Assembly (NCBI GenBank): GCA_964404205.1
Contig: CAYOJD010000076.1
Location: 1-16,352 of the forward strand
Source: CAZWBR01 sp964404205
GTDB lineage: Bacteria > Bacteroidota > Bacteroidia > Bacteroidales > Prolixibacteraceae
Length of the DNA stretch: 16,352 bases
Reading direction: 5' to 3'
The notes under the pieces were generated by a model. It was not told the DNA's origin and did not search any database. It saw only the letters and a program-made list of their open reading frames with translations. Numbering within the stretch: the stretch's first letter is position 1; each line of letters starts with the position of its first letter. Shown one piece after another: positions 8,506 to 16,252 of the stretch. The position numbers were made by a program, and so were the translations under genes.

Positions 8506-8979
8506 ATGAAAAAATTTATTTTCATCATGGCTTTGGTGGCAGGAAGCCTTTCTTTCGCGAACGGACAAATCGCCGATCACGCATTAGGCCTTAGATTTGC
8601 GGGCAGCAGCGGTTTCGGAACCGAAATCTCTTATCAACATGGGTTAAGTTCACTCAACCGACTGGAATTCGATCTGGGTTTCAGAAACAGTAACCATTAC
8701 GATGGTTGGGGAGTTTCGGGAACTTACCAGTGGGTTTGGAACTTGCAAGGCGATTTCAATTGGTATGCCGGTGCAGGAGCCAAACTGGGCTCATGGAGCA
8801 ACATTTCGACATCGTCAAGTCGCGAATCAGGAATGTTCTTGGGAGCTGTGGGCACTGTTGGGGTTGAATATGTTTTCCCTATCGGCTTGCAACTGGCCAT
8901 TGATGCGAGACCGGAAATCGGGCTGATAAACCATGGCAGTTGGATTGATTTGGGGTTAGCGGTCAGGTATCAGTTTTAA
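8506..8979 (+). CDS. Small outer-membrane beta-barrel protein
   Basis: A 157-residue exported protein of unknown specific role. Residues 1-21 are a typical signal peptide (MKKFIFIMALVAGSLSFANGQ, split here only for reading; cleavage near ANG-Q); there is no lipobox cysteine. The mature part consists of short strands with alternating polar and non-polar residues, rich in Gly, Tyr and Trp, for example FEIxYQHG-like and WYAGAGAKLG stretches. It ends in VRYQF, the terminal Phe typical of proteins inserted by the BAM machinery. Length suits a small eight-strand barrel such as OmpX/OmpW-type folds. The ATG is preceded by an AT-rich leader without Shine-Dalgarno. It follows the AEC gene by 136 bases with its own candidate promoter, and ends at the bidirectional terminator shared with the SulP gene. 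Confidence 0.8.
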   Translation: MKKFIFIMALVAGSLSFANGQIADHALGLRFAGSSGFGTEISYQHGLSSLNRLEFDLGFRNSNHYDGWGVSGTYQWVWNLQGDFNWYAGAGAKLGSWSNISTSSSRESGMFLGAVGTVGVEYVFPIGLQLAIDARPEIGLINHGSWIDLGLAVRYQF

Positions 8980-8999
8980 CGTATTTATCAGACAACAAA

Positions 9000-9023
9000 A
9001 AAAGGCGCCCTTCAGCGCCTTTT
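9000..9023. terminator. Bidirectional Rho-independent terminator
   Basis: AAAAGGCGC (9000-9008) pairs perfectly with GCGCCTTTT (9015-9023) around the loop CCTTCA. T tracts follow in both directions: TTTTCGTTTTT on the plus strand and a run of seven T on the minus strand. It sits between the convergent barrel-protein and SulP genes, 8 bases from the SulP stop. Confidence 0.9.
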
Positions 9024-9031
9024 CGTTTTTC

Positions 9032-10705
9032 TTAGGAAACAACCGATTTGTGACGGTTATTTTTGCTCTTCTTTTCAATTTCTTCATTGGCTTTTTTCAC
9101 AGCGTCGCCAAAATTATCACAAATCAGTTCGAGGCCAATCATATCTGCCAATCCGTATCGAATCAGTTCATCGCGGACCTCAGGCCGAACACCTGAAAGA
9201 ACAACGGAAACCTTTCTGGTCCTGAAATCCTTAATCACCTCTTTAAAATTATGAATCCCGGTAGAATCGATAAATGGGACATGCCGCATGCGCAGTATCA
9301 ATACTTTAGAGCCACCACTTATCTCCTTCAAAGTTTCTTTGTAAGCCTGCGCCGCACCAAAGAAGAAAGGGCCACTAATCTCGTATACATCAACACCTTT
9401 AGGCAACGAAGAATAGTTTTCAAGAATATCTGTATCGATATCGACCGATGAAATATTGCTCAGTTTCGACATGCGTTGCATAAAAAGCATGGCAGCAAAG
9501 ACCATTCCGACTTCGATGGCAACGGTCAAATCGACCAAAACCGTAAGCAGGAAAGCCGTCAAAAGCACCAGAACGTCATATTTCGAACCTTTCAGTATCG
9601 ATACAAACGAACGCCATTCGCTCATATTATAAGAAACGACAATCAAAATCCCCGCCAGACAAGACATTGGAATTAAGCCTGCCCACTTACTAAAAACCAG
9701 CATGATAAGCAGCAAGGTTATGGCATGAATCATTCCCGCAACAGGGGTACGCGCTCCGTTTTTAACGTTGGTAGCCGTACGGGCAATGGCTCCGGTTGCC
9801 GGAATCCCACCAAAAAACGGAGTCACCACATTGGCCACACCCTGCGCAATCAGTTCAGTATTCGAACGATGGTTTCCACTTATCATCCCATCGGCTACAA
9901 CAGCTGAAAGCAACGACTCGATGGCTCCTAACATGGCAATGGTAAATGCTGGCTGAATATAATTGCCAATTTCGCTCCAGTTGATTTCAGGAGCCTGGAA
10001 ACTGATGGTATTCGGGATATCGCCAAACACCGTCTGAATGGTTTGTACCGGCAGTTTCAAAACCGTTACGACTCCGGTAACCAGAATTATTGCCACAAAC
10101 GAACCCGGCACCTTTTTAATCAGTTTACCGGCATAAACTGCTATCAATATTGTAGCTAAAGTAATTATCAGTGCATAGTAATTAATGGCCTCCAAACCAG
10201 AAAAATAGGTCGTCCACTTTCCAATAAACCCAGATGGCAACTTTTCAATCGTAAGCCCTAACGCATCTTTGATTTGGGTTGTAAATATGATTAATGCGAT
10301 ACCACTCGTAAAACCGACAATCAATGGATGAGGAATAAACTTAATTATTACACCCAGTTTTAACACCCCAAATGCAATTAACATTAAGCCAGCCAGAACT
10401 GTAGCAATCAACAGACCATCGAACCCGTATTGCTGCAAAATTCCATAGACAATTACAATAAAAGCACCTGTAGGGCCACCAATCTGGACCCGGCTGCCAC
10501 CTAAAAACGAGATGATAAAACCGGCAATAACAGCCGTTATCAACCCTTTTTCGGGCGAAACCCCCGAAGCTACCGCAAACGCAATAGCTAATGGAAGCGC
10601 TACAATCCCTACGATGATTCCGGCAAATAAATCTTTCTGAAACAGTTGTCTGGTGTACCCTTGCTTGAGTACAACATACAGTTTTGGTTTGAAAATATCG
10701 TTCAT
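9032..10705 (-). CDS. SulP family anion transporter with STAS domain
   Basis: A 557-residue SLC26/SulP inner-membrane transporter. The core of about 14 hydrophobic segments (residues 25-410) carries hallmark stretches: ALPLAIAFAVASGVSPEKGL (37-54 region), QIGGPTGAFIVIV (74-86), and the run from SLLSAVVADGMISGNH (264-279) into GVANVVTPFFGGIPATGAIA (289-308). Residues about 437-540 form the cytoplasmic STAS domain with FIDSTGI (478-484). Bacterial SulP proteins move bicarbonate, sulfate or C4-dicarboxylates; the sequence does not settle which. No carbonic anhydrase gene is fused or adjacent. The start ATG has AAGGA just upstream, the best Shine-Dalgarno in the window, though closely spaced. An inverted repeat lies in the leader and a good candidate promoter 80 bases upstream. 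Confidence 0.93.
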   Translation of the reverse strand: MNDIFKPKLYVVLKQGYTRQLFQKDLFAGIIVGIVALPLAIAFAVASGVSPEKGLITAVIAGFIISFLGGSRVQIGGPTGAFIVIVYGILQQYGFDGLLIATVLAGLMLIAFGVLKLGVIIKFIPHPLIVGFTSGIALIIFTTQIKDALGLTIEKLPSGFIGKWTTYFSGLEAINYYALIITLATILIAVYAGKLIKKVPGSFVAIILVTGVVTVLKLPVQTIQTVFGDIPNTISFQAPEINWSEIGNYIQPAFTIAMLGAIESLLSAVVADGMISGNHRSNTELIAQGVANVVTPFFGGIPATGAIARTATNVKNGARTPVAGMIHAITLLLIMLVFSKWAGLIPMSCLAGILIVVSYNMSEWRSFVSILKGSKYDVLVLLTAFLLTVLVDLTVAIEVGMVFAAMLFMQRMSKLSNISSVDIDTDILENYSSLPKGVDVYEISGPFFFGAAQAYKETLKEISGGSKVLILRMRHVPFIDSTGIHNFKEVIKDFRTRKVSVVLSGVRPEVRDELIRYGLADMIGLELICDNFGDAVKKANEEIEKKSKNNRHKSVVS

Positions 10706-10713
10706 TTCCTTAG

Positions 10714-10729
10714 GTTGAAATTGTTCAAC
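10714..10729. repeat. Inverted repeat in the SulP leader
   Basis: GTTGAA (10714-10719) and TTCAAC (10724-10729) form a perfect 6-base-pair palindrome around four bases, ending 8 bases before the SulP start codon and touching the ribosome-binding region. It could be a weak RNA hairpin affecting translation or an operator half-site pair. Confidence 0.5.
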
Positions 10730-10781
10730 TTTAGTACAATTAAATCATTTTGACAAAGTTGTTGGTTACAAAAAAGAGCTG

Positions 10782-10809
10782 CAAAGTTAGTGTAACTTTT
10801 TAAGAACAA
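10782..10809 (-). promoter_or_regulatory. Candidate promoter of the SulP gene
   Basis: On the minus strand TTG (10809-10807), 17 bases, then TAACTTTG (10789-10782) matches the Bacteroidota TTG / TAnnTTTG promoter pattern. It gives a leader of about 70 bases containing the inverted repeat. Confidence 0.45.
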
Positions 10810-10966
10810 CCGAAAAGAATCGGGTAAAAATCATACCCTTTCATTAACGACAGCCTTCATAATGGCATTCTCAGCAAATCAGGTTTACCAATACTTACTC
10901 ATCAACAGAAACTTAAAAATTTAAAATCATCATTTTTAACCGCATTACAGGTAAGCAATAAACTTG

Positions 10967-10998
10967 TTTGTTTTGTGAAGGCCATTTTTCTATTTTCG
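10967..10998 (+). promoter_or_regulatory. Candidate promoter of the LysO pair
   Basis: TTTG (10967-10970), 20 bases, then TATTTTCG (10991-10998) fits the Bacteroidota pattern with one mismatch in the -7 element. It leaves a leader of about 18 bases. An alternative exact -7 match, TAAATTTG at 11005-11012, lies too near the ATG to be the better choice. Confidence 0.4.
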
Positions 10999-11021
10999 CA
11001 TCAGTAAATTTGAAATCAAAC

Positions 11022-11294
11022 ATGATAACCATTTTATTGATAATGACTTTAGGTGGTTTTGCAGGCTATTTTTTGAGTCGATGGCCTCAATTCCTGAAAG
11101 TGAACGAAAAACTGTTATCGGCAGCTATTTATCTCCTGCTTTTTTTACTGGGACTCTCTGTAGGGCTCAACAAAACCATTATCAACCATATCGATACCAT
11201 TGGTTTGCAAGCTATTGTCATTACACTTGCCTCGATAACGGGTAGTGTAGCCGTTTGCTGGCTGATTTACAAAATCTTTTTCAGAATCAAATGA
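11022..11294 (+). CDS. lysO: LysO-type exporter, small N-terminal subunit
   Basis: A 90-residue membrane protein corresponding to the N-terminal part of the lysine exporter LysO (DUF340 / Lys_export family), which in E. coli is one chain of about 300 residues. Three hydrophobic segments are seen (about 2-18, 31-49, 62-85), with LLFLLGLSVGLNK in the second. I place the start at ATG 11022; a TTG-led extension to 10968 would add residues (CEGHFSIF) unlike the family. The stop overlaps the start of the next gene as ATGA, implying translational coupling and equal amounts of both halves. Lysine export is inferred from the family; thialysine resistance or another amino acid is possible. Confidence 0.8.
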   Translation: MITILLIMTLGGFAGYFLSRWPQFLKVNEKLLSAAIYLLLFLLGLSVGLNKTIINHIDTIGLQAIVITLASITGSVAVCWLIYKIFFRIK

Positions 11295-11893
11295 AAGGCA
11301 GCCTCATTATCATCGCATTTTTCATTGCAGGGCTTTGCTGCGGCTTGTTGAAAATAGTTTCAAATCAATTGCATATTGACCTGATAAGTCAGTATGCACT
11401 ATGGGTGCTGATGTTTTTGGCCGGAGCGAGTATTGGTGCCGACCGCAATTCATGGAAAGTTATACGCTCTGTCAATTTCAAAATTTTTCTTGTTCCGATT
11501 GGTGTGATATCAGGAACATTGTTGGGCTCAGCTTTTGCAGCCACATTACTGCCCGGATTATCGCTTCGCGAAACACTGGCCGTTGGTTCCGGTTTCGGAT
11601 ACTATAGTTTATCGAGCCTATTTATCACAGATTTGCACAGTGCCGAACTGGGTGTTGTTGCTTTAATTTCAAACATATTACGCGAGATTACAACATTGCT
11701 GGCCACTCCATTATTGGTTAAATACTTTGGGAAACTGGCAGGTATTGCCTCGGGCGGTGCCACTGCAATGGATACCACCCTACCGGTTATTAGCCGCTAC
11801 TCCGGACGTGAATATGCCATAATTTCTGTTTTCAGCGGAGTTGTACTCACCATTCTGGTTCCTATATTGGTCACATTTATCCTGAAAATTTGA
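11291..11893 (+). CDS. lysO: LysO-type lysine exporter, large C-terminal subunit
   Basis: A 200-residue inner-membrane protein matching the C-terminal two thirds of LysO. Signature stretches are VGSGFGYYSLSS (98-109), the helix AELGVVALISNILREI (118-133) and GGATAMDTTLP (155-165). About five hydrophobic segments are present. The ATG at 11291 overlaps the stop of the small subunit; a TTG frame extension to 11255 would run inside the upstream gene and is rejected. Residues 38-60 (WVLMFLAGASIGADRNSW) resemble the small subunit's LLLFLLGLSVGLNKTI, suggesting an internal duplication across the two proteins. The gene ends 19 bases from the convergent thioesterase stop, with no terminator visible between them. 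Substrate assignment rests on the family only. Confidence 0.85.
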   Translation: MKGSLIIIAFFIAGLCCGLLKIVSNQLHIDLISQYALWVLMFLAGASIGADRNSWKVIRSVNFKIFLVPIGVISGTLLGSAFAATLLPGLSLRETLAVGSGFGYYSLSSLFITDLHSAELGVVALISNILREITTLLATPLLVKYFGKLAGIASGGATAMDTTLPVISRYSGREYAIISVFSGVVLTILVPILVTFILKI

Positions 11894-11912
11894 ACCTTAA
11901 TATTGCTTTACC

Positions 11913-12392
11913 CTAATCAAAAAATGCTTCTGCCCCTGGATAGTGAAACTCAGCTTTTGCCTTTTGTTCAGGAATAAGAAAATATTTGACCAAAGCTGAT
12001 GAGCAAACTTCGCCAATACTGTTGTACAAACGGGCATCGATTACGGCAAAGCGGCTATTCTTTTCTTTCATCGAAGCCCGTAGCGTAATTTCGCCATTAT
12101 CAATATTTACAGCCTTCCGATAACTAATTTCCATAGAAGTGGTTACACCCACAGTACCGGCCATTGTCTGAACCACCCAGCTTGAAATTTCGTCGAGCAG
12201 CGTTGCCTGAATCCCGCCATGCAGAACATTCATATAACCCTCGGCCCACTTCTGCGGGTTCCAAACAGAAACAACCTCTTCGCCATCCAACTGAAATTTC
12301 ATCTGCAAGCCTTTGGCATTTTGAGGTGAGCAACCAAAGCACTGGTATTCAGCCCTTCCAGCTTTCGCATATGGATTCACAATCTTTTTCAT
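11913..12392 (-). CDS. PaaI-like hotdog-fold thioesterase
   Basis: A 159-residue acyl-CoA thioesterase-like protein with the hotdog fold. The key motif HGGIQATLLDEISSW (58-72) gives His58, Gly59-Gly60 and Asp67/Glu68, the region of the catalytic acid in PaaI-type enzymes. The N-terminus has CFGCSPQNAKGL (18-29), a cysteine-pair motif common in one branch of these proteins, whose role I cannot assign. Its substrate is unknown, and no phenylacetate pathway genes are near, so no paa symbol is given. The ATG at 12390-12392 overlaps the TGA of the upstream helicase-nuclease gene (ATGA), so the two are translationally coupled. It is the last gene of the minus-strand operon. Confidence 0.85.
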   Translation of the reverse strand: MKKIVNPYAKAGRAEYQCFGCSPQNAKGLQMKFQLDGEEVVSVWNPQKWAEGYMNVLHGGIQATLLDEISSWVVQTMAGTVGVTTSMEISYRKAVNIDNGEITLRASMKEKNSRFAVIDARLYNSIGEVCSSALVKYFLIPEQKAKAEFHYPGAEAFFD

Positions 12393-15300
12393 CGAAACAA
12401 CTCATTTTTGAAAACATCAATTAATTTATCTTCCTCGATATACCAGATATAAGCTTTAATATTGACATGCCCCATACGCTGGATATCAGCGGCATACTCT
12501 TTCACCTGATGTATATCTTTATCCCGTTGTTCGCCGGTTTTGTAATCGAGAATTACCACTTCACCATTACGCATCATTACCCTGTCGGGACGATGTTTAC
12601 GGTTTGCCCCACGTAAAATATCTCGTTCGTTCAACACTTTCCAGCTCCCGTCGAACCAACCTGAAACAGGTTCGTTTTTCATCAATTCTTCGATATGGTT
12701 TTGCAGGTTTCCCTTTTCAGACCTTAAAATTTTACCTTCGGCAACCATTCTGTGCAATGTCGGTTCAACATCAGTCCGCGATTTAATATGCTCAAAAATC
12801 TCATGCACCAAACGTCCATAGTTTATCCGCTCAGCCTTTTCGCCCTGATGAAAATTGAAATAACCTTCGCTGTGCAATTTCAGCCCCAAACGTTCACTAT
12901 TATCAGCAAACTGCAATCGGTCAATCAATAAACCATTCGCATCGTCAATTGTCATCTGTCCATCTTGAACGAAACTGCCAACGCGAAGCAGATGTGACCC
13001 TTCATCCCAAAAAGATTTAAAATCGATACATCTCTCCAAATCATCAGAATCGAGCAGCGGCGGATTGCCTAAAGCCAACTGCAGCAGGTGGGCAGCCGTT
13101 TTCGGAGCATCAACCGCTTCGGCATAAGGAGCAAAAACGGTTAGCGAACTTACTGCACGCGTAAAAGCAACATAGAGCAGGTTTAGGTTATCGACCAGAC
13201 TATAAAGCATTTCACGAAAATAATCACCGGCAAAAATACTGTTGGCCAACTGTTTGCCATAGTCAACCAGCACCAAATCGAGCTGACTGAAGGGCTCAAC
13301 CGAAGGATGAACCCAAAGTGATGTTCCGGGTGTTTTCGGATAGAGGCTCCAATCGCAAAAGGGAATAATAATCGCTTTAAATTCCAAGCCTTTAGCCTTA
13401 TGAATCGTCAATAACCTCATGGCGTCCGATACCTCAGCCATAGTAACCATTCTGAGTCGGCCTACCATCTCCCACCATTCCAGAAAACCGAAGATTCCAC
13501 CCGATTCGGCACGATGATATTCCGTCACAATATCCAAAAAAGTCTGTATATAAGTCAATTGTCCGTCGATAGTATTTAACTTAAAGTCGGCAATTATTTG
13601 TGTAACCAGTTCGTAAAGGGGCAAGGACAAAAGCTGATTGATATTTTCACCATTAAGCCAACTGGTTAACAAAGAATTGGCATTCCAATCGTTACCAAAT
13701 CCCTTATGCTCAGGGATAAACATGATTTGATAAAAATGTTGCAGTTCTGCTCTGACAATATCATTCCCTTGATGGGAAACGATTTTCAACATATCGACAA
13801 TAAACTGAACGGCAATCGATTGACCAATCGCCAGCGAATCGTTTGAAACAATATTGTAGCAAACTCCCGAGTCGGGTAAAGCAGCTTTACGTTCAAAGAG
13901 CGCCTTGACCACTTTTTCGCTTTCACCACGTTTGCGAACCAAGATAGCAATATCCGAGGGATGAATACCCGCAGCCTGCAACTCCTCTATCCTGTCAATC
14001 ATCGCTTCGAGTGCCTGCGTCTGAAATTCCGATTTCAATATATTCTTTTCGGAGGCGAAAAATTTCACCAATACTTCGCCTTCAACCTTCGATTTTGGTG
14101 AAACATTCTGATAATGATCATCATAAGCTTTTTGAATTATACCTTTTAGTTCCGAATCAGTATAATTTTCAGCAGTGGAAAGCGCCTGGTCAAACGTTTC
14201 GTTCAGACATTGTGCCGAGAATTTGAAAAAAGTATTGTTGAAGAAAATTACATTCTTGCCACTTCGCCAGTTGGTAGATAAAGGCTTTGTTTCGACACCG
14301 AAGTGACTGAAATCGTGTTCCAACTGATTGGCCAGCAGATTCCAATCGCCATTGCGCCAGCGATAGATTGATTGCTTTACATCGCCAACCACCATGCTTT
14401 TATAACCTTCGGACAACGCATTGGTAATCAATGGACGAAAATTTCGATACTGCAATTGCGATGTATCCTGAAACTCGTCGAGCATAAAATGGTGATATAC
14501 CTCACCCATCTTTTCATAGACAAAAGGGGCATCCTGATCGCCAATTACTCGCATCAGCAAATGCCCCGAGTCGTTCAGCAACATCATGTTTCGCTCAACG
14601 GAAACCTCATTTATTTTCAACGCAATATCAGTCGTCAAACCGAAAGTGAACAGATTGCCTAAAATGGCTTTCGCACTGTTATAGTTCAACGATTTTGCAT
14701 TCATTGTTTCTATCGACTGGCAAAGCAGTTGGTTCAACTCATCGTACACCGATTGAATCCTCGCTATTTTTTCCACCGCTGTTTTAGTGGTATACCAGCT
14801 GTCCGGGTTATTACAAGCATCGATTACCCTTTTTCCGGGCCATTCGAAGTTGGCGTTGCTTAGCTTCTGAAAATGGTTGGCAAAGGAGTTTGTCCCGTAT
14901 TTGAAATCGTCAATTTTCAAACCTGATTGACCTAAAACTGAAAGTCCCTGGTTTCCCAATCTTTTCAGTTCGTCCTCATATTCGGCAACGATTTTTCGCA
15001 AAGTATCGCCATAAGCAATCAGATAACTTTTGTCTTTCAGCTTTTGCAACAAGCCTTCGCCAAAAGTTTTAAATGCTTCGCTAAAAACCAATTCACCCCG
15101 CCCGACCAATTCTTTTCTAAAATTCCAATCCTTTCCTTCCGATAGTTTTTCTTCAGCATAATTAAGCATCCAGTTTCGAAGTTCATCGTTGTTGTCAATC
15201 TCCAGAAAGATTCTGTCAACAGCTTCGTCTAACACCGAACGTGTATCAATTTCAGTCCGGAAGGAACTGTTCAGGTGCATCTCACGTGAAAACGAACGTA

Positions 15301-15643
15301 CTACACGTTGGAAAAAGCTATCGATGGTGCTTACCGAGAAACGGGAATAGTCGTGCAGAATCGATTTTAAAATAAAACGGGCACTCGTTCTGATTTCTAC
15401 CTCACTCTTTTTCAACCGTTTCATCAACTCGTTAAGCTGACCAGAGGCTTCGCCTGTCGAAAGAAGCTGCAACTCTTTCAAAACGCGATCCTTCATTTCG
15501 GTCGTTGCTTTGTTGGTAAAGGTAACGGCCAATATATTGCGGTACGATGCGGGACGCTGAAGGACCAGTGTCAGATAGTTCAGCACAATACTGAAAGTCT
15601 TTCCTGAACCTGCTGAAGCTTTATAGATTTCGAGTGAAGGCAT
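12389..15643 (-). CDS. RecB/AddA-like UvrD-type helicase with C-terminal nuclease domain
   Basis: A 1084-residue superfamily 1A helicase with a PD-(D/E)XK nuclease, the architecture of AddA/RecB in double-strand-break repair. Helicase motifs run in order: Walker A ASAGSGKT (9-16), TFTNKA (41-46), DEFQD (389-393), VVGDVKQSIYRWR (418-430), STNWRSG (456-462), LLTIHKAKGLEF (744-755) and LLYVAFTRA (822-830). The nuclease has GRLVHEIFE (His947, Glu951), RPD with Asp1020, DYK with Asp1033 and Lys1035, and QVKEY (Gln1046, Tyr1050), so it appears active. The ATG at 15641-15643 directly before the Walker A strand is preferred over a TTG eight codons upstream. No AddB partner is in the window. It follows the AlaX-like gene by 32 bases and couples to the thioesterase downstream. 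The annotation addA-like is firm in domains, less so in complex membership. Confidence 0.92.
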   Translation of the reverse strand: MPSLEIYKASAGSGKTFSIVLNYLTLVLQRPASYRNILAVTFTNKATTEMKDRVLKELQLLSTGEASGQLNELMKRLKKSEVEIRTSARFILKSILHDYSRFSVSTIDSFFQRVVRSFSREMHLNSSFRTEIDTRSVLDEAVDRIFLEIDNNDELRNWMLNYAEEKLSEGKDWNFRKELVGRGELVFSEAFKTFGEGLLQKLKDKSYLIAYGDTLRKIVAEYEDELKRLGNQGLSVLGQSGLKIDDFKYGTNSFANHFQKLSNANFEWPGKRVIDACNNPDSWYTTKTAVEKIARIQSVYDELNQLLCQSIETMNAKSLNYNSAKAILGNLFTFGLTTDIALKINEVSVERNMMLLNDSGHLLMRVIGDQDAPFVYEKMGEVYHHFMLDEFQDTSQLQYRNFRPLITNALSEGYKSMVVGDVKQSIYRWRNGDWNLLANQLEHDFSHFGVETKPLSTNWRSGKNVIFFNNTFFKFSAQCLNETFDQALSTAENYTDSELKGIIQKAYDDHYQNVSPKSKVEGEVLVKFFASEKNILKSEFQTQALEAMIDRIEELQAAGIHPSDIAILVRKRGESEKVVKALFERKAALPDSGVCYNIVSNDSLAIGQSIAVQFIVDMLKIVSHQGNDIVRAELQHFYQIMFIPEHKGFGNDWNANSLLTSWLNGENINQLLSLPLYELVTQIIADFKLNTIDGQLTYIQTFLDIVTEYHRAESGGIFGFLEWWEMVGRLRMVTMAEVSDAMRLLTIHKAKGLEFKAIIIPFCDWSLYPKTPGTSLWVHPSVEPFSQLDLVLVDYGKQLANSIFAGDYFREMLYSLVDNLNLLYVAFTRAVSSLTVFAPYAEAVDAPKTAAHLLQLALGNPPLLDSDDLERCIDFKSFWDEGSHLLRVGSFVQDGQMTIDDANGLLIDRLQFADNSERLGLKLHSEGYFNFHQGEKAERINYGRLVHEIFEHIKSRTDVEPTLHRMVAEGKILRSEKGNLQNHIEELMKNEPVSGWFDGSWKVLNERDILRGANRKHRPDRVMMRNGEVVILDYKTGEQRDKDIHQVKEYAADIQRMGHVNIKAYIWYIEEDKLIDVFKNELFR

Positions 15644-15675
15644 GGTTGATATAGAATGGTGAAACAAGAATTGGA

Positions 15676-16116
15676 CTATAAGGGGCGTTCCAACTTAAAC
15701 CGCACCCTGAGGATTCCCTCTTCCCACGTAGTAGATATGAGCTGGAAGCGCCCAATCTCAGCCGTATTCTGAACATGCGGCCCAATACAGGGACAGGCAT
15801 CATAACCGCCAACCGTAACTATTCGAACGGTTTCACCCGCATCGTCAGGCAAACGCGAAAGGTTGTATCTTTCAGCAGCCTCATCCCGGTCAATAAAATG
15901 CTCGTCAACATCAAAGTTACCGGCTATTATTTCGTTGATTCGGCCAACGAGTTCCCCTTCTTCAAGGGTTGAAAGCGCGCGTTCGAAGCGATAGTCGCAC
16001 TTCGATTTTTTTCGTTCGATATGACTTGAAAATGAGCGCTCACATCCAAACATCTGCACCATCGTTTGGTTCAGGATATGTTCGGCGGTGTGCATCTGTG
16101 GATCGTAACTTTTCAT
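15676..16116 (-). CDS. AlaX-like / tRNA-SAD domain trans-editing protein
   Basis: A 146-residue stand-alone editing domain related to the second additional domain of alanyl- and threonyl-tRNA synthetases. Such proteins hydrolyse mischarged aminoacyl-tRNA (for example Ser-tRNA-Ala). The zinc site is visible as HTAEH (His9, His13) and C-x3-H in CIGPH (Cys110, His114). NTAEIGRF after it matches the family's TxEIG motif. The usual CGGTH reads CIGPH here, so the substrate pocket may differ and editing of Ala-tRNA is not assured. No synthetase catalytic domain is attached. The ATG at 16114-16116 is used; a second ATG at residue 8, right before HTAEH, would cut very close to the zinc ligands. It is the first gene of the operon with the helicase-nuclease and thioesterase. 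Confidence 0.85.
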   Translation of the reverse strand: MKSYDPQMHTAEHILNQTMVQMFGCERSFSSHIERKKSKCDYRFERALSTLEEGELVGRINEIIAGNFDVDEHFIDRDEAAERYNLSRLPDDAGETVRIVTVGGYDACPCIGPHVQNTAEIGRFQLISTTWEEGILRVRFKLERPL

Positions 16117-16156
16117 GCAATCATCATATTTTTGATAAAAGTAAAAAATAAGCCCA

Positions 16157-16189
16157 AAAAGCTACCGTAAAATTTCAAGGCTAAACAAA
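16157..16189 (-). promoter_or_regulatory. Candidate promoter of the AlaX-like operon
   Basis: On the minus strand TTTG (16189-16186), 21 bases, then TAGCTTTT (16164-16157) fits the Bacteroidota pattern with one mismatch at the last base of the -7 element. The leader would be about 33 bases. Confidence 0.35.
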
Positions 16190-16252
16190 TATTAGTAAAT
16201 TAAGCAATTAATTCATTATCTTATTCTTATAAAATAACTGGCAACCATTTGA

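Larger units (their letters stand above)
10706..11021. other. Divergent intergenic region, sulP / lysO
   Basis: This 316-base gap holds candidate promoters for both flanking transcripts, the leader inverted repeat at 10714-10729, and a GGGTA/TACCC inverted repeat (10822-10826 and 10834-10838). No open frame with protein-like content is seen. A TTG-initiated extension of the LysO frame from 10968 is less likely than the ATG at 11022. Confidence 0.55.

Noticed and set aside
10822..10838. GGGTA/TACCC hairpin considered as a terminator or lysine riboswitch piece before lysO
   Set aside because: The stem is only 5 base pairs, there is no T tract, and none of the conserved lysine-riboswitch helices are seen; it also lies upstream of the likely promoter.
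11255..11290. TTG-initiated extension of the large LysO subunit
   Set aside because: The added residues are encoded inside the upstream subunit in another frame; the ATG at 11291 gives a standard ATGA overlap and a start just before the first helix.
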